From assembly GCA_002506255.1 (NCBI GenBank), contig DAXF01000074.1, forward strand, positions 1 to 10,441: a stretch of DNA of 10,441 nucleotides, read 5' to 3'. The translations under genes and the position numbers were made by a program. Positions 5,105 to 10,441 of the stretch are shown here, one piece after another. This DNA is from Methanomassiliicoccaceae archaeon UBA367 (GTDB lineage Archaea; Thermoplasmatota; Thermoplasmata; Methanomassiliicoccales; Methanomethylophilaceae). Numbering within the stretch: the first letter of the stretch is position 1; every line of letters starts with the position of its first letter. Under the pieces are notes generated by a model that saw nothing but the letters and a program-made list of their open reading frames with translations, searched no databases and was not told where the DNA came from.

Positions 5105-8050
5105 ATGATAAAGCAGGTCAGAGCAGATTATAACGCACCGGCAATAGAGAAAAGCGTCCAGGATTTCTGGGAGAAAGACGACATCTACGAGAGGACCAGG
5201 GCATTCAGGTCCGAAGGGGAGAATTTCTACTTCCTTGACGGCCCTCCGTACACAACAGGCTCCATCCACCTCGGGACGGCTATGAACAAGACGATCAAGG
5301 ACACACTCATACGCTTCTGGCGCATGAAGGGCTACAACGTCCGCGACCAGCCCGGATTCGACATGCACGGCCTTCCTATTGAGGTTCAGGTGGAGAAGAA
5401 GATCGGCGTCCGCTCCAAGAGAGAGATCGAGGAGTTCGGGATAGATAATTTCGTGACCACCTGCAAGAACTTCGCCCAGGAGCTCCGCGGGAGCATGACA
5501 GAGCAGTTCAAGAGGCTGGGTGTTTGGATGGATTGGGAGGATCCGTATCAGACGCTCAAGCTCAGCTACATAGAGGCCGCATGGTGGACTCTCTCAAAGG
5601 CTTATGATAAAAACCTACTCGTATCGGACTCCAGGGTCCTGACATGGTGCCCCAGATGCGAAACGGCCCTGGCCGAGGCGGAGATTGAGTACTGGGACGA
5701 GAAGGACCCGTCGGTCATGGTGGAGTTCCCCCTTGCGGAAGGAGAGGGATCCCTGCTCATATGGACCACCACGCCCTGGACGCTCCCGTCGAACATGGCG
5801 GTGGCAGCGCATCCAGATTTCGATTACGTTAAGATGAGGATGAAGGACGGTAAGCGCTCCAAGACCGTGATAATTCTAGAGTCTCAGGCAGAGCACGTGG
5901 CATCCAAAGGAGGCTTCTCGGAGACAGAGGTCCTCGAAAGGATGAAAGGAAAGGACCTGGAAGGTCTCGAGTACGTACCGCCTTTCGATATCGATGACAG
6001 ATACCGCAGGAAGACGGAGTGGAGGCACAAGGTCGTCCTTGCAGACTACGTTGAGAAGGACAATACTGGACTGGTGCACACGGCCCCCGGTTTCGGACCG
6101 GATGACTATGAGACGGGTAAGAAGTACGGACTGGATCCATTCTGCCCCGTGAATGAGGCAGGAAGGTTCACCGAGGCCTTCCCGCTCCTGGCCGGTAAGA
6201 AAGTGAAAACTACGGACCAGGATATACTGAAATATCTGGAGGATAGGGGCATACTCTTCGCATCAGAGAAGACCCAGCACCGCTACGGGCACTGCTGGAG
6301 ATGCAAATCCCCCATAATATACAGGAACACGAAGCAATGGTTCCTCAAGGTCACCGACATAAAGGACAAGATGCTTGCCGAAGTGGACAGGGTCAAATGG
6401 GTCCCGGAATGGGCCGGAACCTCCAGAGAGAGGAACTGGGTCGAAGGTGCCAGGGACTGGTGCGTATCCAGGCAGAGGTACTGGGGCATCCCTATGCCTG
6501 TCTGGACGTGTCCCTGCGGAGAGAAACGCGTCGTAGGCACCTATGAGGAGCTCAAGGAAGGCGACGGTTACACAGAGGGCATGGACACTCACAGACCATG
6601 GATAGACGGCGTCACCTTCGAATGTCCCAGATGCGGCGGGGAGATGCACCGTGTCCAAGATGTACTCGATGTATGGTTCGACTCCGGAGTCGCCGGATGG
6701 GCGGACCTGGGATGGCCCTCCGATAAAGAGGAATTCGAGAAGTGGTGGCCTGCGAGATTCATCGTGGAGGCCCACGATCAGACAAGAGGATGGTTCTATT
6801 CTCAATTGGCCGCAGGAGTCATATCCTTCGACAGGGCACCTTACGACGAGGTCATGATGCACGGATGGGTCCTGGACCCCAAAGGCCAGAAGATGTCCAA
6901 ATCCAAAGGCAACGTAATAGATCCGATAGATATAATAGATCAGACAGGAGCGGATTCTCTCAGATTCTACATACTGAGGGCCAACGCCCCTTGGGACGAT
7001 ACGGCCTTCCAGAAGGACGGACCGAAGAACGGACGCAAAGTGCTGAACACGTACTGGAATGTGGTGAACTTCGCATCCACGTACATGAACATAGACGGTT
7101 ATGATCCGGATGCCCACACCTTTGATTCCATGAGGGACAGCCTTAGGGATGAGGACCTCTGGATGATCTCCAGGACGGAGAAGATGAAGAGAGATGCCAC
7201 AGCACATCTGGAAGGGAGGGAGCTTCACAAACTGACCCGCGTTCTGGAGGAGTATATCCTAGAGGACCTCTCCAGATGGTATGTACGTCTTGTAAGGGAC
7301 CGCACATGGTCAGAGGACGAGGACGCAGCGAAGGACAAGAATGCATCTTACTTCACCCTACACTACGCCATAATGAGCACGGCCCTGACACTCGCCCCGG
7401 TATGCCCCCACATAGCGGAAGAGGTCTATCTCCACATGGGAGGCGGCCTTGAGTCCGTGCATATGGAGGATTGGCCATCCTGGGACGAGGGGCTGATAAG
7501 GGACGATCTGGAGTACAGCATGAAGCTCATCCAGGATATAGTCGAGATAATCGCCGCGGAGAGACAGAAGATGGGCAGCAAGCTCAGATGGCCCCTGAAG
7601 TCCGTGACAATATGCGGAGATAAGACGACCGTTGACTCCGTCGGAGTTTTCGGCGCTGTGCTGGCACAGCAGGGCAACATCAAATCGGTAGAGTATACTG
7701 GAGAGGACCCGGAAAAGAAGGGACTGGTAGCGGTCAGCTTCGGTCCCGGAGATGTCTTCGTGGACTTCGAGGTCACCCCCGAGATCGAGTCCGAAGGATA
7801 TGCCAGGGAGCTGATACGCCGTATTCAGCAGATGCGCAAGGACATGAAGCTCGATGTGGAGGATTACATAAACTGCGAGATAAAGGCGGAAGAGGACCTT
7901 GAGAGGTCCGTTTCAACCTGGAAGGAGCACATATCCGGAGAAGTCAGGTCCAAGAAGCTGATCTTCACCGACAACCCCGGAGGAGAATCTGTCAAGGCCT
8001 GGGACGTCTCCGGGAAGGAGATCGTAATCGGGATATCGATCAGCGTGTGA
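5105..8050 (+). CDS. ileS: Isoleucyl-tRNA synthetase
   Basis: Charges tRNA-Ile with isoleucine and edits mischarged valine. It is 981 residues, slightly shorter than many class Ia IleS proteins (about 1,040). The Rossmann domain carries the HIGH-type motif as HLGT (55-58) within PPYTTGSIHLGTAMNK, and KMSKS lies at 596-600. DQPGFDMHGLPIEVQVEK and FGIDNFVTTCKNFA identify it as IleS rather than ValS or LeuS. The CP1 editing insertion (about 190-390) includes TTTPWTLPSN and HTAPGFGPDDYETGKKYGL. Two zinc knuckles are visible: C182/C185 with C397/C400, and C469/C471 with C507/C510. The anticodon-binding helices and the C-terminal region follow from about residue 690. The start at 5105 is supported by GGAG 9 bases upstream and a strong TATA box. 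The 3' end overlaps the convergent operon by 11 bases. Confidence 0.97.
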   Translation: MIKQVRADYNAPAIEKSVQDFWEKDDIYERTRAFRSEGENFYFLDGPPYTTGSIHLGTAMNKTIKDTLIRFWRMKGYNVRDQPGFDMHGLPIEVQVEKKIGVRSKREIEEFGIDNFVTTCKNFAQELRGSMTEQFKRLGVWMDWEDPYQTLKLSYIEAAWWTLSKAYDKNLLVSDSRVLTWCPRCETALAEAEIEYWDEKDPSVMVEFPLAEGEGSLLIWTTTPWTLPSNMAVAAHPDFDYVKMRMKDGKRSKTVIILESQAEHVASKGGFSETEVLERMKGKDLEGLEYVPPFDIDDRYRRKTEWRHKVVLADYVEKDNTGLVHTAPGFGPDDYETGKKYGLDPFCPVNEAGRFTEAFPLLAGKKVKTTDQDILKYLEDRGILFASEKTQHRYGHCWRCKSPIIYRNTKQWFLKVTDIKDKMLAEVDRVKWVPEWAGTSRERNWVEGARDWCVSRQRYWGIPMPVWTCPCGEKRVVGTYEELKEGDGYTEGMDTHRPWIDGVTFECPRCGGEMHRVQDVLDVWFDSGVAGWADLGWPSDKEEFEKWWPARFIVEAHDQTRGWFYSQLAAGVISFDRAPYDEVMMHGWVLDPKGQKMSKSKGNVIDPIDIIDQTGADSLRFYILRANAPWDDTAFQKDGPKNGRKVLNTYWNVVNFASTYMNIDGYDPDAHTFDSMRDSLRDEDLWMISRTEKMKRDATAHLEGRELHKLTRVLEEYILEDLSRWYVRLVRDRTWSEDEDAAKDKNASYFTLHYAIMSTALTLAPVCPHIAEEVYLHMGGGLESVHMEDWPSWDEGLIRDDLEYSMKLIQDIVEIIAAERQKMGSKLRWPLKSVTICGDKTTVDSVGVFGAVLAQQGNIKSVEYTGEDPEKKGLVAVSFGPGDVFVDFEVTPEIESEGYARELIRRIQQMRKDMKLDVEDYINCEIKAEEDLERSVSTWKEHISGEVRSKKLIFTDNPGGESVKAWDVSGKEIVIGISISV

Positions 8051-8822
8051 GCTCCAACAGGGACTTTACGGCCTCCGGGGTCCTCTCCACCAGTTTGCCG
8101 CATGACATGACGTCGTCCGGGTGGCATAGCCTGTAGGCGACGTTCTCCTTATTCAGGGACGGGACCGTCCCGTCCGCCCTGAATATGAACGGGCGAACCC
8201 TCCATATCCTGTTCTTCTCGCGCACGAATATAGGCTCTATGCTCCCCAGAGGCTTGCCCACCTCTATGCCGGTCTCCTCCATTATCTCCCTGGCCGCGGC
8301 AGATTCAGGATCCTCTCCCTCTTCGATCTTCCCTGCACAAAGGGACCAGCGGCCGGGATAGGAGCTGGCTCCCTCGGGGCGCCTGAGCATGAGTATCCTG
8401 CCGTCGATCAGGACCACGGAGGAAACAGAATCTGTTACCGTAACGCCTTCGATGTCTACGATCCCTTGATCGGCATCCACCTTCACAATGTCGCCTGTCT
8501 TGAACAGTGCCACATCGACATGATCCACCATCGGTATCGATGATATCACGGCGCCTGTGGTGACTATCGTCTCAGCGGATGCATTGATCACCGCTGCCGG
8601 AGCCTTGCCGTGAACTTTAAGGTCATACATCACGAAGGAACCTACAGTGCTGCCCTTACCGCTGGGGAACACCAGGACCTTGCCTGCGATGTTGCCTCCG
8701 GGGCTTACCTTCAGCTCCCCTGTGGATGCATCAACGCCACCGAGGAAACTGAACGCATCGCTGATGACCAGGACCTCCCCCTCTGCCTTCCCCGAAGATA
8801 TGGTCCTTCCCCGGATTATCAT
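8040..8822 (-). CDS. Phosphomevalonate dehydratase small subunit fused to a Nudix hydrolase domain
   Basis: 260 residues in two modules. Residues about 1-128 are the aconitase-X swivelling subunit (DUF126), shown by FPSGKGSTVGSFVMYDL (52-68), PAAVIN (75-80) and IPMVDHVDVALFKTGDIVKV. With the large subunit upstream it should dehydrate mevalonate 5-phosphate to trans-anhydromevalonate 5-phosphate, the step characterised in Aeropyrum pernix. Residues about 130-258 are a Nudix domain with an intact box. G164, E170 and R178-E179-I180-M181-E182-E183-T184-G185-I186 fit Gx5Ex7REUxEExGU, so pyrophosphohydrolase chemistry is likely. Single small subunits are usually about 130 residues, so the second half is an addition in the same frame. 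The ATG at 8822 overlaps the large-subunit stop (ATGA), which decides this start over an in-frame ATG at 8876. The substrate of the Nudix half is unknown. Confidence 0.88.
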   Translation of the reverse strand: MIIRGRTISSGKAEGEVLVISDAFSFLGGVDASTGELKVSPGGNIAGKVLVFPSGKGSTVGSFVMYDLKVHGKAPAAVINASAETIVTTGAVISSIPMVDHVDVALFKTGDIVKVDADQGIVDIEGVTVTDSVSSVVLIDGRILMLRRPEGASSYPGRWSLCAGKIEEGEDPESAAAREIMEETGIEVGKPLGSIEPIFVREKNRIWRVRPFIFRADGTVPSLNKENVAYRLCHPDDVMSCGKLVERTPEAVKSLLELTR

Positions 8823-9991
8823 GATATCACCCTCAGCAGATCTGCGATATCCCTGCACATTACATTCTGGGAGCACAGCGTGGGAAGATAGTTCCCTGCC
8901 TTGCAGGAATTGGTGCCTGTTCTCTTGAAAGTCCCCTCTATGGGAGAGACAACCATGCAGGTGTCCGCAAGAACCGGACCGAATCTCTCCATTATCTTTA
9001 CTTCATCCGGGCATCTGGCTCTTACGGACTCAGAAGTGCAGAACCATATCTCCGCGTCCCCTTTCTTCTCCTTCCCCTTGAGCAGGCCTGCGATCTCCCT
9101 CATTTCCCTCTCTGACAGATGAGGGCATCCGAGAGCTATCAGCTGCACCTCGTCTGCCGTGTTCAGCTTCTCCCTCGCCTCATTTATCTCGTCATCCTCA
9201 ATGGTGATGATGTCCAGACCGGATACGTCCTGATACTCGGCCTCGGGAGTTACGCCTTCCACATGGAACATGGCCACTGCACCGGATGCCGCCATGGCTC
9301 CGGCCATGGTCTTCGCCTGATCCATATCAGGAGTTATGCCTCTGAAATATGGTATCCCTCCGCCTATCCTTGATCCGACAGCCTGACCGAGAAGAGAGTG
9401 CTCGAACAGGGAATCCCCTATTTTCGCGTCGACGACCACTGTGGGCTTTCTATTCTCATCTAGATGGTATCCATATCTTGCAGTCTTGCCGATTATGGCC
9501 GCCGCAAGCGCGCCGGGGCCTCCTTCCCTGTTGGTCCTGGCACCTATCATCGAATTGACCATGGACAGAGCCGAGGACTCCGCCCATGCAACGTGATCGC
9601 CGAACTTCGGTACGTTCTCACCCAGATACGGCGTGCAGGAGCATGTGGTCTTCACCCCCATCTTGCCGTATAGCTCCACTATCCTCAGCTGCTTTTCGGC
9701 GAAGTCCTCGGATATGTGCATCTCACCCCATCTCCCGCGATCCATCCCGATAGGGTTCAGCGTGGATGGCACTTTGACCTTGGAGCCTCCTGCGACCATA
9801 TCCTCCAGATAGAGCAGCCCTCCGTCGCCTATGGTCTTGTATGATGCGCCGGACAGATGCGCTGATGTTATGTCCACGAGACCTTTGGCCCCGTATATCT
9901 TGCCTAAGGCGACGATCAGCTCCATCGCCTTCTGCGGACCTTCCCCGGATTCGCCGTTGAGAATGGCCTGCTCGCCCTTACTGAGTTCCAT
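8819..9991 (-). CDS. Phosphomevalonate dehydratase large subunit (aconitase X catalytic subunit, DUF521)
   Basis: Catalytic subunit of the iron-sulfur hydro-lyase that turns mevalonate 5-phosphate into trans-anhydromevalonate 5-phosphate in the archaeal mevalonate pathway to isoprenoid lipids. It has 390 residues, a normal length for the subunit. Visible family features are MELSKGEQAILNGESG at the start, VDITSAHLSGASYKTIGDGG (39-58), TTCSCTPYLGENVP (115-128), AESSALSMVNSMIGARTNREGGPG (split around residue 147), IALGCPH (285-291) and DTCMVVSP (343-350). C119, C289 and C345 are the most likely cluster ligands, by position in conserved motifs. Older annotation calls such proteins aconitase or DUF521. 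Bacterial aconitase-X relatives act on hydroxyproline-derived compounds, but the archaeal setting and separate small subunit favour the mevalonate role. The small-subunit gene overlaps by 4 bases. Confidence 0.9.
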   Translation of the reverse strand: MELSKGEQAILNGESGEGPQKAMELIVALGKIYGAKGLVDITSAHLSGASYKTIGDGGLLYLEDMVAGGSKVKVPSTLNPIGMDRGRWGEMHISEDFAEKQLRIVELYGKMGVKTTCSCTPYLGENVPKFGDHVAWAESSALSMVNSMIGARTNREGGPGALAAAIIGKTARYGYHLDENRKPTVVVDAKIGDSLFEHSLLGQAVGSRIGGGIPYFRGITPDMDQAKTMAGAMAASGAVAMFHVEGVTPEAEYQDVSGLDIITIEDDEINEAREKLNTADEVQLIALGCPHLSEREMREIAGLLKGKEKKGDAEIWFCTSESVRARCPDEVKIMERFGPVLADTCMVVSPIEGTFKRTGTNSCKAGNYLPTLCSQNVMCRDIADLLRVIS

Positions 9992-10011
9992 GGACCCGTA
10001 TCGTTCGGCTC

Positions 10012-10044
10012 GTAATAATAGCTTTGAGCTGACATATAGCTCAA
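10012..10044 (-). promoter_or_regulatory. Promoter of the dehydratase operon with a 7-7-7 inverted repeat
   Basis: On the minus strand TATTATTA (10013-10020) is centred 25-26 bases before the ATG at 9991, which suggests a leaderless transcript. No Shine-Dalgarno sequence is seen. Just upstream TTGAGCT (10024-10030) and AGCTCAA (10038-10044) form a perfect 7-base inverted repeat with a 7-base spacer, centre-to-centre 14 bases, that includes a second TATA-like stretch (CTATATG). It could be an operator or an upstream activator site. Confidence 0.4.
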
Positions 10045-10048
10045 TGAA

Positions 10049-10077
10049 AGAAAAAATATCTGAAGGGGCGAAGCCCC
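10049..10077 (-). terminator. Hairpin and T-run terminator of the membrane microprotein gene
   Basis: On the minus strand GGGGC-TTC-GCCCC (10065-10077, 5-base G/C stem) is followed by TTCAGATATTTTTTCTTT. It begins about 10 bases after the stop at 10088 and resembles an intrinsic terminator. It separates this gene from the dehydratase operon promoter just downstream. Confidence 0.6.
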
Positions 10078-10087
10078 GTTTGATTCA

Positions 10088-10309
10088 TCACTCAGAGTAA
10101 CGAGCTCCTCCCAGCATGCTGACTGCTGTCAATATGACTGCAGACAGAACGGCGAAGTCCGCACCGAGGGACCCGGATCCGAAGACCGCGTCCGCCGCGA
10201 ACTTTATGATGAACAGTATGATTATGAAGAACACAATCGCCAATACAATCATAATAAGTATGGATAGAAGTCCGTAGATTACGTCTTCGACTGTTTTAAC
10301 GGGATTCAT
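10088..10309 (-). CDS. Small two-helix membrane protein, unknown function
   Basis: 73 residues. A short N-terminus (MNPVKTVEDV) precedes a very hydrophobic isoleucine-rich helix at about 11-35. A glycine/serine turn (GSGSLGAD) follows, then a second helix at about 48-67 and a short tail GGARYSE. It is a predicted membrane hairpin, and no family is recognised. It has the best ribosome-binding site in the window, GGAGGTGA (10316-10323), 6 bases before the ATG, plus a TATA box and a hairpin terminator after the stop. These make it a convincing independent gene despite its size. It shares a 51-base divergent promoter with a gene leaving the right edge. Its position upstream of the dehydratase operon may be only adjacency, because the terminator lies between. 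Confidence 0.75.
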   Translation of the reverse strand: MNPVKTVEDVIYGLLSILIMIVLAIVFFIIILFIIKFAADAVFGSGSLGADFAVLSAVILTAVSMLGGARYSE

Positions 10310-10360
10310 AGATTCTCACCTCCCGTTATTAGATAAACTTAGGATATATTAAGAATAGTT
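10310..10360. promoter_or_regulatory. Compact divergent promoter
   Basis: Only 51 bases separate two divergent starts. On the minus strand TTAATATATCC (10342-10352) is a strong TATA box predicting a start near 10321, next to GGAGGTGA. On the plus strand TTAGATAAA (10329-10337) is centred about 27 bases before the ATG at 10361, with no Shine-Dalgarno sequence, which suggests a leaderless transcript. The two elements are interleaved, so occupancy of one may hinder the other. Confidence 0.45.
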
Positions 10361-10441
10361 ATGCACTGGCCGTATCTGGATGGGCTCTTGAATGACCGCA
10401 TGAGATTCCTCGGGAGCATTGATGTGGCGGGCATACCGGGA
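10361..10441 (+). CDS. Start of an unidentified gene, truncated by the window edge
   Basis: The frame from the ATG at 10361 stays open for 27 codons to the edge, beginning MHWPYLDGLLNDRMRF and continuing LGSIDVAGIPG. It is divergent from the membrane microprotein gene and has a TATA-like element about 27 bases upstream, so a real leaderless gene is likely. Too little is present to name a family; no signal peptide or membrane segment is seen in this part. An alternative in-frame ATG lies at codon 14. Confidence 0.45.
   Translation, partial: MHWPYLDGLLNDRMRFLGSIDVAGIPG

Noticed and set aside
6263..7228. A 321-codon open frame on the minus strand inside ileS
   Set aside because: It lies wholly antisense to a strongly conserved synthetase, has no ribosome-binding site or recognisable domain, and its composition is that of a codon-bias shadow.
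8823..8876. Upstream ATG at 8876 for the small-subunit/Nudix gene
   Set aside because: It would overlap the large subunit by 58 bases. The ATG at 8822 gives the usual small-subunit N-terminus and a classic ATGA junction.
1..10441. tRNA or rRNA genes, CRISPR arrays, insertion sequences, phage or defence genes
   Set aside because: No cloverleaf, regularly spaced repeats, transposase motifs or compositional break was found; nearly all DNA is accounted for by housekeeping genes.

Overview
The window reads as a euryarchaeal chromosome segment, most likely from the Thermoplasmata side and plausibly Methanomassiliicoccales. That placement is an inference from protein style, AGG/AGA and ATA codon use and moderate GC, not from a marker gene. 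The archaeal character itself is firm. There is an archaeal-type S-adenosylmethionine synthetase, a FEN1 nuclease with a C-terminal PCNA-binding box, an archaeal isoleucyl-tRNA synthetase, a two-subunit aconitase-X-type phosphomevalonate dehydratase, and TATA boxes about 25-28 bases before several start codons. I see no mobile element, CRISPR array, rRNA, tRNA or other transfer signature.

Layout. Positions 1-1115 (minus) hold mat, cut at its 3' end by the window edge. It diverges from an HTH-CBS regulator (1221-1784, plus). The regulator converges with, and overlaps by 14 bases, a minus-strand pair: a 66-residue Cys/His protein (2683-2883) followed 3 bases later by RNase Z (1771-2679). A divergent promoter region separates that pair from a plus-strand run: rpe (3046-3702), a two-helix membrane microprotein (3729-3917), fen (3926-4954), then ileS (5105-8050) with its own promoter and leader. 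ileS overlaps by 11 bases the end of a minus-strand operon. That operon holds the phosphomevalonate dehydratase large subunit (8819-9991) and, coupled by an ATGA overlap, a small subunit fused to a complete Nudix domain (8040-8822). Upstream lie a hairpin terminator, a second membrane microprotein (10088-10309, minus), a short divergent promoter, and the first 27 codons of an unidentified plus-strand gene (10361 to the edge).

How the genes fit together. Most are housekeeping: SAM supply, tRNA 3'-end maturation and isoleucylation, the non-oxidative pentose phosphate route, Okazaki-fragment processing, and the archaeal branch of the mevalonate pathway to isoprenoid lipids. The points of real interest are three. 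One is the dehydratase-small-subunit::Nudix fusion. The second is a CBS-domain regulator back to back with the SAM synthetase, with an imperfect palindrome over its own TATA box. The third is the small Cys/His protein coupled to RNase Z. All intergenic stretches are short (none above 300 bases), and the larger ones are described as promoter, leader or terminator regions.
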